From the NCBI GenBank assembly GCA_903873915.1, contig CAIQQH010000040.1, positions 1-44,077 on the forward strand: 44,077 nucleotides of DNA. Reading direction: 5' to 3'. Under the pieces are notes generated by a model. The model saw nothing but the letters and a program-made list of their open reading frames with translations, had not been told where the DNA came from and did no database searches. Origin of the DNA: an uncultured Flavobacteriia bacterium. GTDB lineage: Bacteria; Bacteroidota; Bacteroidia; Flavobacteriales_D; Crocinitomicaceae. Numbering within the stretch: the stretch's first letter is position 1; the number at the start of each line of letters is the position of its first letter. Positions 1-9,907 of the stretch are shown here, piece by piece. Both the position numbers and the translations under genes were made by a program.

Positions 1-788
1 TATTTCTTCTTATCACGTGTCTTGTACCCTTTTGCAGGCACACCATTACGTGAGCGTGGGTGTCCACCGGAATTACGGCCCTCACCACCACCCATTGGGT
101 GATCGACTGGGTTCATAACCACACCACGTACACGTGGACGGCGACCCAACCATCGTGAGCGTCCTGCTTTTCCAGAAACTACCAAGTTGTGTTCAGCGTT
201 CGACACCGAACCGATCGTAGCGAGGCATGTCGTCAAGATCATACGCGTTTCACCTGAAGGCATTTTGATGATCGCATAGCGACCGTCACGTGCATTCAAT
301 TGAGCGTAAGTTCCTGCACCACGTGCAATAGCACCACCTTTACCAGGCTTCAATTCGATATTGTGAATCACAGTACCCAGTGGAACGTCGCTCAAGAAAA
401 GTGCATTTCCTACATTAGGAGCCGCATTTTTTCCAGATACAACTGTATCTCCCACTTTCAATCCGCTTGGCGCGATGATATAGCGTTTCTCTCCATCCGC
501 ATAGAACAACAAAGCAATGTGAGCAGTACGATTTGGATCGTACTCAATTGACTTTACCGTAGACGGGATTTCGTGCTTATCGCGTTTAAAATCGATGATA
601 CGGTACCTTTGTTTGTGTCCGCCACCGAGGTAACGCATGGTCATACGACCATCATTGTTTCGACCACCTGACTTCTTCATGCTAGAAACCAAACTCTTTT
701 CTGGAGAGCTTGCTGTTAACTCTGAATAGTCGCTGATGACCTTGTGTCTTTGCCCTGGAGTAATAGGCTTGAATTTTTTAAGACTCAT
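1..788 (-). CDS. rplB: 50S ribosomal protein L2 (partial, C-terminus off the left edge)
   Basis: L2 is a primary 23S rRNA-binding protein needed for subunit association and peptidyl-transferase centre assembly. The frame opens with [16 protein letters not shown] and carries the typical L2 core, including the conserved [17 protein letters not shown] stretch near its C-terminal end. 262 codons plus two bases (TA) are present and no stop is seen, so the last dozen or so residues of a roughly 274-residue protein lie outside the window. It is the last visible gene of the ribosomal operon, 11 bases after the rplW stop. The ATG at 786-788 is the natural start. Confidence 0.97.
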   Translation of the reverse strand, partial: MSLKKFKPITPGQRHKVISDYSELTASSPEKSLVSSMKKSGGRNNDGRMTMRYLGGGHKQRYRIIDFKRDKHEIPSTVKSIEYDPNRTAHIALLFYADGEKRYIIAPSGLKVGDTVVSGKNAAPNVGNALFLSDVPLGTVIHNIELKPGKGGAIARGAGTYAQLNARDGRYAIIKMPSGETRMILTTCLATIGSVSNAEHNLVVSGKAGRSRWLGRRPRVRGVVMNPVDHPMGGGEGRNSGGHPRSRNGVPAKGYKTRDKKK

Positions 789-799
789 TTGTCAGCTGC

Positions 800-1099
800 T
801 TAAAAATTAGTAAATAAATCAATCGTCTCTCCATCTGCAACCGTAACCACCGCTTTTTTCCATTGCTTGCTTGGTTGCTCAACGATACCTTTGTTTGTAA
901 ATTTAACAGAGGATTTTCCACCGCCATAATTCATTGTACGCACTTCAGTAATACTGACTCCATACAATTTCTCGACGGCATTTTTTATCTCGATCTTGTT
1001 TGCTGAACGGTCAACAGCGAATGTAAAACGGTTACGCTTTTCAGTTTCTACTGTTGCTTTTTCAGTAATGATCGGTTTTTTGATAATTGTTCTCATCAT
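800..1099 (-). CDS. rplW: 50S ribosomal protein L23
   Basis: L23 sits at the ribosome exit tunnel and forms the docking site for trigger factor and signal recognition particle. The protein begins MMRTIIKKPIITEKA, the usual start of the family, and at about 99 residues has normal length. A TTG at 1102 is an alternative start directly before two consecutive ATGs; I prefer the ATG at 1099 or 1096. It follows rplD with a gap of only a few bases, so the genes are probably translationally coupled. Confidence 0.96.
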   Translation of the reverse strand: MMRTIIKKPIITEKATVETEKRNRFTFAVDRSANKIEIKNAVEKLYGVSITEVRTMNYGGGKSSVKFTNKGIVEQPSKQWKKAVVTVADGETIDLFTNF

Positions 1100-1102
1100 C
1101 AA

Positions 1103-1729
1103 TTAATTTAATATCTTTTCGATCACTTCAATTGAACTTTCAGCCAAAACTACTTTTTTCGCATTCAACACATCGTATGTGTTCACAGAATCAGCAGTTA
1201 CGACCTTTACACGTCCAAGGTTACGTGAAGACAGATAAACATTGTCATTTTTTTCTCCTAGCACCAACAATACCTTTTCATTGGTAAGATTTAATGCTTC
1301 CAACATTGCCTTGAATTCTTTCGTTTTCGCAGCGTCAAATTTCGGATCTTCCAAAATTAGGATTGCATCATTCTTCGCTTTGTAAGAGAATGCTGACTTA
1401 CGAGCCAGACGCTTCAACTTTACATTCAGCTTGAAATGATAGTTGCGTGGTTTTGGTCCGAAAATACGACCTCCACCTACACGTGTACCAGACTTAATGC
1501 TACCAGCACGTGCGCCACCTGTTCCTTTTTGCTTTTTAATTTTTCGTGTTGATCCAGAGATTTCAGCGCGTTCCTTTGATTTGTGAGTTCCTTGACGACG
1601 ATTCGCCAAGTGTTGTTTCACATCCAAATAGATTGCGTGATCGTTTGGTTCAATTCCAAAAATTGTTTCTGAAAGCGTAACTTTCTTCGAAGTTGCTTTT
1701 CCTTTCGCGTCAAATACCTTTACTTCCAT
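1103..1729 (-). CDS. rplD: 50S ribosomal protein L4
   Basis: L4 binds 23S rRNA and lines the exit tunnel through an extended loop. The sequence shows the family loop around residues 60-95 ([17 protein letters not shown], then [13 protein letters not shown]). About 208 residues, usual length. The start ATG at 1727-1729 shares one base with the rplC stop (TGATG arrangement); a GTG directly upstream at 1732 is a possible alternative. In E. coli L4 autoregulates the S10 operon, but I see no leader here that would show the same. Confidence 0.97.
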   Translation of the reverse strand: MEVKVFDAKGKATSKKVTLSETIFGIEPNDHAIYLDVKQHLANRRQGTHKSKERAEISGSTRKIKKQKGTGGARAGSIKSGTRVGGGRIFGPKPRNYHFKLNVKLKRLARKSAFSYKAKNDAILILEDPKFDAAKTKEFKAMLEALNLTNEKVLLVLGEKNDNVYLSSRNLGRVKVVTADSVNTYDVLNAKKVVLAESSIEVIEKILN

Positions 1730-2343
1730 CACTTCACAATTGTTACGGTTGAACCTTTAGAACCAGGGATTGATCCTTTTACAACGATCAAATTTCTATC
1801 AGCAAGCACTTTAAGTACAACCAAGTTTTCCATTACGATACGCTTGTTCCCCATCTGACCTGCCATGCGCATTCCTTTGAATACACGTGCTGGGTACGAA
1901 CATGCACCGATTGATCCTGGTGCACGAAGACGGTTATGCTGACCGTGAGTTGCTTGACCAACACCGGCGAAGCCGTGTCGTTTTACTACCCCTTGGAAAC
2001 CTTTACCTTTCGAAGTTCCTACTACACTAACGAATTCACCTTCCTCGAAGAGATCAACGTTAACGTTATCACCGAGATTTAAGTTATCAAAACCTTTAAA
2101 TTCAACCAACTTCGATTTAGGCGAAGTGTTGGCCTTTTTAAAGTGACCTTTCAATGCGTTTGGCGTATTTTTCTCCTTGCGGTCGCCAAACCCCAATTGA
2201 ACGGCATCGTAACCATCTCTGTCTTGCGTCTTCACCTGAGTGACAACGCAAGGACCAGCTTCTATCACCGTGCATGGTAATGCTTTACCCTCGGCACTGT
2301 AGATGCTAGTCATTCCGACTTTTTTACCAATAATTCCTGGCAT
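1729..2343 (-). CDS. rplC: 50S ribosomal protein L3
   Basis: L3 is one of the first proteins to bind 23S rRNA and helps start large-subunit assembly. The 204-residue product begins [15 protein letters not shown] and contains the conserved stretch [18 protein letters not shown] followed by [19 protein letters not shown], which forms the loop reaching toward the peptidyl-transferase centre. It lies 17 bases after rpsJ and overlaps the start of rplD by one base. Confidence 0.97.
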   Translation of the reverse strand: MPGIIGKKVGMTSIYSAEGKALPCTVIEAGPCVVTQVKTQDRDGYDAVQLGFGDRKEKNTPNALKGHFKKANTSPKSKLVEFKGFDNLNLGDNVNVDLFEEGEFVSVVGTSKGKGFQGVVKRHGFAGVGQATHGQHNRLRAPGSIGACSYPARVFKGMRMAGQMGNKRIVMENLVVLKVLADRNLIVVKGSIPGSKGSTVTIVK

Positions 2344-2360
2344 ATTTTACTTTTTATGGA

Positions 2361-2669
2361 TTAAACTACTTTAATTTCAACGTCAACACCGCTTGGCAAT
2401 TCCAAACGCATGAGCGCATCAACAGTCTTCGAAGAAGAGCTGTAGATATCGAGTAAACGCTTGTATGCGCAAAGCTCAAACTGCTCACGTGCTTTCTTGT
2501 TCACGTGTGGTGACTTCAACACAGTGTAAATTCTTTTGTGCGTAGGCAATGGAATTGGTCCGCTTACTACTGCACCTGTCGACTTCACTGTTTTAACGAT
2601 CTTCTCTGCTGACTTATCAACGAGGTTGTGATCGTAAGACTTCAATTTTATTCTGATTTTCTGACTCAT
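2361..2669 (-). CDS. rpsJ: 30S ribosomal protein S10
   Basis: S10 is a small-subunit head protein, known in E. coli also as NusE, a partner of NusB in antitermination. 102 residues, with the typical [21 protein letters not shown] start and the [21 protein letters not shown] loop. It directly follows fusA with 17 bases between, so in this genome the str genes and the S10 genes form one continuous run without a tuf gene in between, a common Bacteroidota arrangement. Confidence 0.97.
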   Translation of the reverse strand: MSQKIRIKLKSYDHNLVDKSAEKIVKTVKSTGAVVSGPIPLPTHKRIYTVLKSPHVNKKAREQFELCAYKRLLDIYSSSSKTVDALMRLELPSGVDVEIKVV

Positions 2670-2686
2670 CTGAATTGTAATTTTTT

Positions 2687-4792
2687 TTATGCTGTTACTT
2701 TACCGGTTACTTTCGCTACTACCGCATCTGCTACGTTCTTCGGAGCCTCTGCATAGTGAGAGAATTCCATTGACGAACTTGCGCGACCAGAAGACATCGT
2801 ACGAAGCTGTGTTACATATCCGAACATTTCAGAAAGTGGAACATCTGCTTTAACGACCTTTGATCCTGCACGGTCATCCATTCCACGAATAACACCACGA
2901 CGACGGTTCAAGTCACCTACGATATCACCCATGTTTTCTTCTGGAGTAACCACTTCCATCTTCATGATTGGCTCAAGAAGAATTGGACGCGCATTTTTCA
3001 ATGCAGTACGGTATGCCATTTTCGCACACAACTCGAAAGACAATGAATCTGAATCGACAGCGTGGAACGAACCATCCAACAATTCAACTTTCATTGCTTC
3101 AATTTGGAAGCCGGCCAATACACCATTTTTCATTGATTCTTTGAATCCTTTCTCTACTGAAGGGATAAATTCACGAGGAATGTTACCACCTTTCACCGAG
3201 TTAATAAACTCAAGACCTTTTTTCTCATCATTGTCTTGTGGAGAGATTTTCACAACGATATCGGCAAATTTACCACGACCACCAGACTGTTTTTTGAACA
3301 CTTCACGGTGATCAATTGTCGCTGTAATGTTCTCACGGTAAGAAACCTGAGGCGCACCTTGATTTACTTCCACTTTAAACTCACGCTTCAAACGGTCTAC
3401 GATAATCTCTAGGTGAAGCTCACCCATTCCTGAGATAATTGTTTGACCAGTTTCCTCGTCAGTATTTACGCGGAACGTAGGATCTTCCTCAGCCAATTTA
3501 TTCAATCCGATACCCAATTTATCTTGATCTGCTTGAGTTTTTGGCTCAATAGCGATTCCGATAACCGGTTCTGGGAAGTTCATCGATTCAAGAATGATTG
3601 GTGCATTTTCAGCACATAAAGTATCTCCTGTACGAATGTCTTTAAATCCAACCAAGGCTCCGATATCTCCAGCACCTAGCTCATCAATTTGATTTTGCTT
3701 GTTTGCGTGCATTTGGAAGATCCGAGAGATGCGCTCTTTGTTGTTCGTACGTGTGTTCAACACATAAGATCCTGCAGGTAGTCTACCTGAGTAAGCACGT
3801 GTAAAACACAAGCGACCAACAAAGGGATCAGTTGCAATTTTAAATGCCAAACCTGCGAACGGCTCATCATAAGATGGCTGACGCGAAATTGGTTCATCAT
3901 TCTTCGGATTAATTCCTACAATTGCATCAATATCTAAAGGTGAAGGAAGAATTTCCATGACCATGTCCAACATGGCTTGAACTCCTTTGTTTTTAAACGA
4001 AGAGCCACACATCATTGGAACAACTTTTCCAGAGATTGTTGCTTGACGCAATGCATCAAGAATTTCTCTTTCCGTCAATGAATTTTCATCCTCAAAGAAT
4101 TTCTCCATCAAGCTCTCATCAAATTCCGCTACTGCCTCCAACAATTCACTGCGCAATCTGCGTGCGTCATCGATAATGTCAGCAGGAATTTCTACTTCAC
4201 TAAATGTCATTCCTTGATCAGCATCGTTCCAAACGATCCCTTTCCAGTTGATCAAGTCAACAACTCCTTTGAAGTTGTCATCTTCACCAATGTTAATTTG
4301 TAGTGGCAAAGCTTGACTTCCCAACATTTCTTTCACTTGCCTGCAAACATTAAGGAAGTCAGCACCCTGACGGTCCATTTTGTTTACAAACCCGATACGT
4401 GGAACGTTGTAGTTATTTGCCAAACGCCAGTTTGTCTCAGATTGTGGCTCAACACCATCAACTGCAGAGAACAAGAACACTAAACCATCCAATACGCGCA
4501 ATGAACGATTCACCTCAACAGTGAAGTCAACGTGTCCTGGAGTGTCAATAATATTGATATGGTATTTTGTACCACGGTAAAGCCAGCCTACTGTTGTTGC
4601 TGCCGAAGTAATGGTAATCCCACGCTCCTGCTCTTGCTCCATCCAGTCCATTGTAGCACCACCTTCGTGTACCTCACCAATTTTGTGATTCACACCAGAG
4701 TAATACAAAATACGCTCAGTGGTCGTCGTTTTACCTGCATCAATGTGAGCAGCGATACCAATGTTACGTGTATATTTAAGATCTCTTGACAT
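2687..4792 (-). CDS. fusA: Translation elongation factor G
   Basis: EF-G drives tRNA-mRNA translocation using GTP and, with RRF, recycles ribosomes. At 701 residues it is full length. G-domain motifs are intact: AHIDAGKTT at residues 15-23, DTPGH at 83-87 and NKMD at 137-140. It is followed by domain II, the domain III region ([18 protein letters not shown]), and domains IV and V. It lies 5 bases after rpsG and 17 before rpsJ, in the usual str-operon position for EF-G, and is probably the housekeeping copy. Confidence 0.98.
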   Translation of the reverse strand: MSRDLKYTRNIGIAAHIDAGKTTTTERILYYSGVNHKIGEVHEGGATMDWMEQEQERGITITSAATTVGWLYRGTKYHINIIDTPGHVDFTVEVNRSLRVLDGLVFLFSAVDGVEPQSETNWRLANNYNVPRIGFVNKMDRQGADFLNVCRQVKEMLGSQALPLQINIGEDDNFKGVVDLINWKGIVWNDADQGMTFSEVEIPADIIDDARRLRSELLEAVAEFDESLMEKFFEDENSLTEREILDALRQATISGKVVPMMCGSSFKNKGVQAMLDMVMEILPSPLDIDAIVGINPKNDEPISRQPSYDEPFAGLAFKIATDPFVGRLCFTRAYSGRLPAGSYVLNTRTNNKERISRIFQMHANKQNQIDELGAGDIGALVGFKDIRTGDTLCAENAPIILESMNFPEPVIGIAIEPKTQADQDKLGIGLNKLAEEDPTFRVNTDEETGQTIISGMGELHLEIIVDRLKREFKVEVNQGAPQVSYRENITATIDHREVFKKQSGGRGKFADIVVKISPQDNDEKKGLEFINSVKGGNIPREFIPSVEKGFKESMKNGVLAGFQIEAMKVELLDGSFHAVDSDSLSFELCAKMAYRTALKNARPILLEPIMKMEVVTPEENMGDIVGDLNRRRGVIRGMDDRAGSKVVKADVPLSEMFGYVTQLRTMSSGRASSSMEFSHYAEAPKNVADAVVAKVTGKVTA

Positions 4793-4797
4793 ACGGA

Positions 4798-5268
4798 TTA
4801 AAATCTAAAATGTGAGAACGCTTTGTTTGCCTCGGCCATTCTTAATGTATCTTCTTTTTTCTTGTATGCAGCGCCTTCTTCTTTCGATGCCGCGATAATC
4901 TCAGCAGCAAGTTTCCCAGCCATTGTTTTCTCGTTGCGACGACGCGAGTACCCAATCAACCATTTCATTGCAAGTGATGCCTTACGGTCTTCACGAACAG
5001 GTGTAGGGATTTGGAAAGTTGCTCCACCAACACGGCGGCTGCGAACTTCCACACTTGGAGTTACATTTTCCAATGCTTTTCTCCAAACGTCTAATCCTTC
5101 TTGGTCTTCTAATTTCTTGTCAACGATTTCCAATGCATCATAGAAAATCTTAAACGCTAAACTCTTTTTCCCATCCAGCATGAGGTTGTTCACGAATTTC
5201 GTTACTACGACATCGTTGAACTTTGGATCCGGGAGAATCGCTATCTTTTTGGCTTTTCTTCTTCTCAT
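4798..5268 (-). CDS. rpsG: 30S ribosomal protein S7
   Basis: S7 nucleates assembly of the 30S head and contacts tRNA in the E site. 156 residues; begins [19 protein letters not shown] and contains the conserved [20 protein letters not shown] segment. It lies between rpsL (16 bases upstream) and fusA (5 bases downstream) as in nearly all bacteria. Confidence 0.98.
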   Translation of the reverse strand: MRRRKAKKIAILPDPKFNDVVVTKFVNNLMLDGKKSLAFKIFYDALEIVDKKLEDQEGLDVWRKALENVTPSVEVRSRRVGGATFQIPTPVREDRKASLAMKWLIGYSRRRNEKTMAGKLAAEIIAASKEEGAAYKKKEDTLRMAEANKAFSHFRF

Positions 5269-5284
5269 CTCTTCAAGGATTTAA

Positions 5285-5662
5285 TTATTTCTGTTTAGGT
5301 CTTTTCGTTCCGTATTTAGAACGACGTTGTTTTCTTCCTTCGACACCAGCTGTATCTTCAGCTCCGCGAACAATGTGGTAACGAACACCTGGTAAATCTT
5401 TTACCCTTCCACCACGCACCAGCACCAATGAGTGCTCTTGCAAGTTGTGACCTTCACCACCAATGTATGCATTGACCTCTTTACCATTGGTCAAACGTAC
5501 CCTGGCAACCTTTCTCATCGCCGAATTAGGCTTCTTTGGTGTTGTTGTGTAAACACGAACGCACACCCCTTTACGCTGGGGACATGAATCAAGTGCGGCA
5601 GACTTACTCTTCTTGACTACCGCTGTTCTTCCTTTGCGAACTAATTGTTGAATAGTTGGCAT
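5285..5662 (-). CDS. rpsL: 30S ribosomal protein S12
   Basis: S12 is part of the decoding centre. 125 residues with the hallmark [16 protein letters not shown] loop. Lys43 and Lys88, the residues whose change commonly gives streptomycin resistance, are both lysine, so this copy is of the sensitive type. It is the first gene of the operon: a good Bacteroidota promoter lies about 60 bases upstream and no minus-strand gene is nearer than 280 bases. Confidence 0.98.
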   Translation of the reverse strand: MPTIQQLVRKGRTAVVKKSKSAALDSCPQRKGVCVRVYTTTPKKPNSAMRKVARVRLTNGKEVNAYIGGEGHNLQEHSLVLVRGGRVKDLPGVRYHIVRGAEDTAGVEGRKQRRSKYGTKRPKQK

Positions 5663-5718
5663 AAAATACTCTTAATTAATAATAATATACAATTGCCCCA
5701 AACGCACTTTGAGGGGTG

Positions 5719-5748
5719 CAAAGATACTAGATTTAAAATACAAAGCAA
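5719..5748 (-). promoter_or_regulatory. Promoter of the rpsL ribosomal operon
   Basis: Read on the minus strand there is TTG (5746-5748), a 19-base spacer, then TATCTTTG (5719-5726), matching the Bacteroidota housekeeping consensus (TTG/TTTG at -33, TAnnTTTG at -7). Transcription would start roughly 50 bases before the rpsL ATG, leaving an A/T-rich leader. It is the best promoter match I found in the window, as expected for a ribosomal operon. Confidence 0.75.
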
Positions 5749-5858
5749 GGGGATCTCGAAAAAAATGCGCGTTTTTCACAATATAGTGTTCACATCTTCC
5801 GTGAAAAAAAACGATTTGTCGCTGGATTGCCCAAAAATAGGGGCTTTTGATGAAAAGG

Positions 5859-5928
5859 AATGAAGAATGAAGAATGAAGAATGAAGAATTAAAAATGAAG
5901 AATGAAAAGTGAAGAATGAAGAATTACG
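5859..5928. repeat. Heptanucleotide tandem repeat (AATGAAG)
   Basis: Ten consecutive 7-base units follow AATGAAG; six are exact (starting at 5859, 5866, 5873, 5880, 5894, 5915) and the others differ by one to three bases. The array starts 16 bases after the stop of the minus-strand T9SS protein gene and ends before the rpsL promoter, so it lies in the 281-base spacer between the two. It is noncoding. Besides this array and the rpsL promoter I see nothing else in the spacer, including no clear terminator. Confidence 0.9.
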
Positions 5929-5943
5929 GAATTAAGTCAAGGA

Positions 5944-6858
5944 CTAATCAAGTACAATTCGGCGTGTAAAATAACCGCCATCCTCATCAAAGACATGCAA
6001 TACATAAAGACCTGGTTCGAACTTAGACAGATCCAAGATACAGTTAGAGCTATGCACTTCTTGGGTTTGCACCAGAACACCAGCGAGGGTAAACAATTCA
6101 ATTCGGCTGATCTGCACGTCTGACTGAATAACAAGGTTTCCCTTCGTCGGATTTGGTCCTATATATAAGGTGTGATTTTCTACTTCATTTAATCCCACAT
6201 GGGTCAACATGTATTCGCAGTCAACACCATTCGGATTTATCACAAGACTGTCATCTTGAAAACATCGAAACGTAAAGATGTAATCCTCATAGATAATACT
6301 AGGATCGCACGGCCGCAGCAGAGGGATGAAATAATCTCCACCAAAACGATGGTTAAAGGTGCCAGTTAATTTTAAATTCGCATTGAGATAAGCTTCTACT
6401 GAAATCGATGGATAACCATAAACGTCGGTACCTGTAGCTGTGAGCATGGTCCATGATTCAGGACTGCATTGATCCGAAGGACTTGGATTCGTTACACCAA
6501 TCAAATAGGAATCACCTGTACTTTTTGAAAAATCAAAGAGCTTTTGAAAAGAACTGTCTTGACGATAAAACACGGTATCGCCTTCCGAGTAGGTATAAAA
6601 GTCGCCCGCTGGAAGTACACCATATGGAACTGTTTGTCCTTGTTGATTGTATGTAAAAGCATAATCAGTCAGTACAAAATGCATGGCATTCTTTCCTTGG
6701 ATGATTGTATCTCCATTGTGCTCAATTTTCATGAATCCAAACCAGCCTATCGTCCAATAGTCATAATGCCACACTGCATTAGGTTTGACCCAGATTGAAT
6801 TCTGAGCTATCAAAGGCATTGGAGCGAAAATCATTAGGAAAATAAGAATGCGAATCAT
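5944..6858 (-). CDS. Secreted protein with T9SS type A sorting domain
   Basis: A protein of about 304 residues, exported by Sec and then probably by the type IX secretion system. From the ATG at 6858 it starts with a clear signal peptide (MIRILIFLMIFAPMPLIAQN). The longer frame starting at 6891 would add an unlikely 11 residues in front, so I chose the inner start. The last ~75 residues form a type A sorting domain: IGPNPTKGNLVIQS, a sandwich of short strands, and a FEPGLYVLHV near the end. The middle part is not a family I recognise; its function is unknown. It is a single gene following the pdhB terminator. Confidence 0.8.
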   Translation of the reverse strand: MIRILIFLMIFAPMPLIAQNSIWVKPNAVWHYDYWTIGWFGFMKIEHNGDTIIQGKNAMHFVLTDYAFTYNQQGQTVPYGVLPAGDFYTYSEGDTVFYRQDSSFQKLFDFSKSTGDSYLIGVTNPSPSDQCSPESWTMLTATGTDVYGYPSISVEAYLNANLKLTGTFNHRFGGDYFIPLLRPCDPSIIYEDYIFTFRCFQDDSLVINPNGVDCEYMLTHVGLNEVENHTLYIGPNPTKGNLVIQSDVQISRIELFTLAGVLVQTQEVHSSNCILDLSKFEPGLYVLHVFDEDGGYFTRRIVLD

Positions 6859-6901
6859 TGAACGCGAATTGGTTAAAGCGAAAATAAACAAATTCAGCCA
6901 T

Positions 6902-6933
6902 AAAAAAAAGCCGTAAGATTTCTCCCACGGCTT
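6902..6933 (-). terminator. Rho-independent terminator after pdhB
   Basis: A perfect 7-bp stem (AAGCCGT at 6908-6914 with ACGGCTT at 6927-6933) is followed on the minus strand by a run of eight T (6902-6909). It sits about 20 bases after the pdhB stop and separates pdhB from the downstream T9SS protein gene. Confidence 0.8.
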
Positions 6934-6955
6934 CCATTCTATTGGAATACTTTTT

Positions 6956-7933
6956 TTATCTGTATAGAGTGCTTTTCACCGCTTTCACTATGCGGTCAAC
7001 ATTTGGCAAGGCCTCATCAATCAATGTTGGGGAAAATGCAAATGGCGTATCTGTTTGTGTCACGCGCATGACTGGCGCATCCAAATGATCGAATGCGTAG
7101 CGTTGCAAGTGGTATGAGATTTCAGAAGAAATTGATGCCAATGGCCAAGACTCCTCAACCACCACACAACGATTCGTTTTCTTCACAGATTCAACCACTG
7201 TGGCATAGTCGAGTGGGCGGATTGTTCTCAAGTCGATGATTTCAACTGAAATCCCGTCCTTCTCCAATACGTCTGCCGCCTCTTGTGCTACTTTTATGAT
7301 TTTACCAAAAGTGACTATAGTTACATCTGTTCCTTTACGCTTCACATCGGCAACTCCTATTGGAATGATGTATTCTCCCTCAGGAACTTCTCCCTTGTCG
7401 CCATACATTTTTTCTGACTCCAAGAAAACAACAGGGTCATTATCGCGAATTGCCGCTTTCAACAAACCTTTTGCATCGTACGGATTGGATGGTGTAATGA
7501 CTTTTAATCCAGGAACATGCGCATAGAACGCTTCAAACGACTGTGAGTGTGTCGCTCCTAGTTGTCCTGCCGTACCATTTCCCCCTCGGAAAACGATCGG
7601 ACAATTGTACTGACCACCCGACATTTGCAACATTTTTGCTGCGCTGTTGATGATTTGATCCGCTGCTAAAATGGCAAAGTTCCACGTCATGAATTCCACG
7701 ATTGGGCGGAGCCCGTTCATCGATGCACCAACTGCAATACCTGCGAAACCAAGTTCAGCGATCGGAGTATCGATTACTCTTTTCGGTCCGAACTCGTCGA
7801 GCATTCCTTGTGACACTTTGTACGCACCATTGTATTCGGCTACTTCTTCACCAAGTAATAATACGCGTTCGTCACGGCGCATTTCTTCGGACATTGCCTC
7901 TCTTAATGCTTCTCTGAATTGAATTGTCTTCAT
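6956..7933 (-). CDS. pdhB: Pyruvate dehydrogenase E1 component, beta subunit
   Basis: With the alpha subunit it forms the thiamine-diphosphate E1 enzyme that decarboxylates pyruvate and acetylates lipoyl-E2, giving acetyl-CoA. 325 residues, the normal size of a separate E1-beta. Transketolase-type pyrimidine-binding features: LLLGEEVAEYNGAYKVS, then DTPIAELGFAGIAVGAS with the catalytic glutamate region, then the C-terminal transketolase domain (DLRTIRPLD, VVVEESWPLASI). No alpha subunit or E2 lies next to it; it stands between its own terminator and a divergent etfBA operon, so the partner genes must be elsewhere. A branched-chain 2-oxoacid E1-beta is the alternative reading, but the overall sequence looks like pdhB. 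Confidence 0.92.
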   Translation of the reverse strand: MKTIQFREALREAMSEEMRRDERVLLLGEEVAEYNGAYKVSQGMLDEFGPKRVIDTPIAELGFAGIAVGASMNGLRPIVEFMTWNFAILAADQIINSAAKMLQMSGGQYNCPIVFRGGNGTAGQLGATHSQSFEAFYAHVPGLKVITPSNPYDAKGLLKAAIRDNDPVVFLESEKMYGDKGEVPEGEYIIPIGVADVKRKGTDVTIVTFGKIIKVAQEAADVLEKDGISVEIIDLRTIRPLDYATVVESVKKTNRCVVVEESWPLASISSEISYHLQRYAFDHLDAPVMRVTQTDTPFAFSPTLIDEALPNVDRIVKAVKSTLYR

Positions 7934-7965
7934 GTTAAACGGTTTTAATCCGCGCTTGCAGGCGA

Positions 7966-7973
7966 CAAATTTA
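7966..7973 (-). promoter_or_regulatory. Possible -7 promoter box of pdhB
   Basis: TAAATTTG on the minus strand fits TAnnTTTG and lies 32 bases before the pdhB ATG. No clear TTG is found 19 bases further up, so only the -7 element is supported. The divergent spacer 7934-8138 otherwise shows only the etfB box. Confidence 0.45.
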
Positions 7974-8104
7974 ACACAAAATCACACGTATAAATTGCCA
8001 TTGACAGGAAATAAAGTTATTAATGTCATTTTGACACTAAGTAAATAATCTTTTTAAATGTTTCATAGATGAAGAAATAGCCGATGAAATTTGCAATATA
8101 TCGT

Positions 8105-8112
8105 TAAATTTG
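8105..8112 (+). promoter_or_regulatory. Possible -7 promoter box of etfB
   Basis: TAAATTTG on the plus strand fits the Bacteroidota TAnnTTTG element and lies 26 bases before the etfB ATG. The -33 region is not convincing. The same octamer precedes the divergent pdhB gene. Confidence 0.45.
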
Positions 8113-8138
8113 CTCCCGATAAAAATTAAAAATTCGCG

Positions 8139-8879
8139 ATGAAAATTCTAGTGTGCATCAGCAAATCTCCGGACACTACTTCGAAAATTTCATTCACTGA
8201 CAACAGTACGAAATTCGACGAAAACGGTGTTCAATTTATTGTCAACCCTTACGACGAGTGGTATGCACTCGTTCGGGCTCTTGAAATCAAGGAATCCAAT
8301 GGTGGAAATGTAACGATCATTTCTGTAGGTTCTGCAGGTGATGAAGCGGTAATTCGCAAAGCATTGGCGATTGGTGCAGATGATGCCGTTCGCATTGATG
8401 CTGATCCAACAGACGCCTATTTTACAGCCATGCAAATTGCTGAGTATGCAAAATCAAATGGTTTTGACTTGGTATTAACGGGCAAGGAAACCATTAACTA
8501 CAACGGTTCACAAGTTGGCGGCATGATTGCTGAAGCCTTGGATCAACCATTCGTTTCGCTTGCTACAAAATTGGACGTCAACGGAAGCACCTTAACCTTG
8601 GAGCGTGAAATCAACGGAGGCCTAGAAGTGGTTGAAGTAAATACCCCTGCCGTAGTTTCATGTGCAAAAGGAATGGCTGAACAACGCATCCCGAACATGC
8701 GCGGGATTATGGCAGCACGAACAAAACCATTGAACGTTGTTGCAGCGGTGGCCGTTGACCAAATGACCACTTATGTGAACTATACCATGCCGAATGCGAA
8801 ATCAGCATGTAAAATGATCGATCCAAGCAATATGGATCAACTTGTTGAATTCCTTCACAACGAAGCAAAAGTTATTTAA
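8139..8879 (+). CDS. etfB: Electron transfer flavoprotein, beta subunit
   Basis: ETF accepts electrons from acyl-CoA dehydrogenases and related enzymes and passes them to the respiratory chain; the beta subunit holds AMP and completes the heterodimer. 246 residues, normal length. It shows the family start MKILVCISKSPDT, the FDENGVQFIVNPYDEWYALVRA segment, and the LVLTGKETINYNGSQVGGMIAE AMP-binding region. The gene is 10 bases before etfA, forming the standard pair. Catabolic (fatty acid/amino acid) ETF is most likely because no fix or caiaba-type genes are nearby. Confidence 0.95.
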   Translation: MKILVCISKSPDTTSKISFTDNSTKFDENGVQFIVNPYDEWYALVRALEIKESNGGNVTIISVGSAGDEAVIRKALAIGADDAVRIDADPTDAYFTAMQIAEYAKSNGFDLVLTGKETINYNGSQVGGMIAEALDQPFVSLATKLDVNGSTLTLEREINGGLEVVEVNTPAVVSCAKGMAEQRIPNMRGIMAARTKPLNVVAAVAVDQMTTYVNYTMPNAKSACKMIDPSNMDQLVEFLHNEAKVI

Positions 8880-8889
8880 TCCAATCGCT

Positions 8890-9831
8890 ATGTCAGTACT
8901 AGTATACATAAACAGCAAAAATGGTCTCCATAAGTCAGCATTTGAGACCGTTACCTATGGAAAAAAACTCGGTGATGTTACCGTAATTACAACAGGTTCT
9001 TTGAGCGCAGATCAATTGGCTACGCTTGGGAATTATGGCGCATCTAAAGTTCTTGTTGATCGTTCAGTGGAAGGCGATGATGACCAACAATTGACACGTG
9101 TCATTGCCAACGCTGCGGATAGATGTTCTGCAAATACACTCATATTCTCTCACGATTTAGTGGCCAAAGCCGTTGCTCCTCGACTTTCTGTTCGACTTAA
9201 AGCAGGACTTATTTCTGGCGCTATTGGAATACCTTCATCTGATGGAACTGTTCCGGTGAATGTATTTTCCGGGAAGGCCTTTGGACATGTGAAGGTGAAT
9301 TCAGCTCGAACAATTATTTCATTGTTGCCAAACAGCATTCAGCCTGAGGAAAACGGAAGTGCATGTTCTGTTGAGGATTTCAGCGGGAACGCTGGTTCAG
9401 CAGGTGTGAAAGTGCTTTCTACGAAAAAACCAGAAGGAGAAATTCCATTGCCAGAGGCAGAGTTGGTTGTTTCCGCAGGTAGAGGTTTAAAAGGGCCAGA
9501 AAACTGGGGTATGGTTGAAGATTTAGCCGCTGCACTTGGCGCCGCTACAGCATGTTCACGTCCAGTGGCAGATATTGGTTGGAGACCTCACCATGAGCAC
9601 GTTGGACAAACTGGTGTTGCCATTCGTCCAAACCTTTACATTGCAGCAGGAATATCTGGAGCCATTCAACATTTGGCTGGTGTAAACGGTTCTAAAGTGA
9701 TCGTTGTCATCAATACAGACCCTGAAGCTCCCTTCTTTAAAGCGGCAGATTACGGCGTGATTGGTGATGCATTTGAGGTCTTGCCGCGATTGACAGAAGC
9801 AGTGAAAAAATTCCGTGCGTCAAATCACTGA
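8890..9831 (+). CDS. etfA: Electron transfer flavoprotein, alpha subunit
   Basis: The FAD-binding partner of EtfB. The start is taken at the ATG at 8890 (MSVLVYINSKNG), which matches family N-termini; an upstream frame extension would overlap etfB. About 313 residues. The C-terminal FAD domain is clear: SAGRGLKGPENWGMVEDLA, ACSRPVADIGWRPH, QVGQTG-like HVGQTGVAIRPNLYIAAG, then SGAIQHLAGVNGSK, followed by DPEAPFF and the aspartate-rich end. Full length, with no missing elements seen. Confidence 0.95.
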   Translation: MSVLVYINSKNGLHKSAFETVTYGKKLGDVTVITTGSLSADQLATLGNYGASKVLVDRSVEGDDDQQLTRVIANAADRCSANTLIFSHDLVAKAVAPRLSVRLKAGLISGAIGIPSSDGTVPVNVFSGKAFGHVKVNSARTIISLLPNSIQPEENGSACSVEDFSGNAGSAGVKVLSTKKPEGEIPLPEAELVVSAGRGLKGPENWGMVEDLAAALGAATACSRPVADIGWRPHHEHVGQTGVAIRPNLYIAAGISGAIQHLAGVNGSKVIVVINTDPEAPFFKAADYGVIGDAFEVLPRLTEAVKKFRASNH

Positions 9832-9867
9832 TGTTCTGAAGATATTTTAACTTTACATACATATGGC

Positions 9868-9907
9868 ATTCTAGGGAAGCAAACATGCTTCCCTACGTGT
9901 TTAGAAT
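9868..9907 (+). other. Two-tier hairpin between etfA and the nuclease-family gene
   Basis: The inner stem is perfect: TAGGGAAGCA (9872-9881), loop AACA, TGCTTCCCTA (9886-9895). An outer complement ATTCTA (9868-9873) and TAGAAT (9902-9907) brackets it, sharing bases with the inner stem base, so two nested pairings are possible. Only a short T run (GTGTTT) follows, so this is either a weak terminator for etfBA or a leader structure of the next gene, whose ATG is 17 bases away. Confidence 0.55.

Noticed and set aside
5859-5928. CRISPR array
   Set aside because: The units are 7 bases and directly adjacent, without spacers.
8842-8889. Longer etfA start overlapping etfB
   Set aside because: The extra 16 residues do not resemble the family N-terminus, and the ATG at 8890 gives the usual one.
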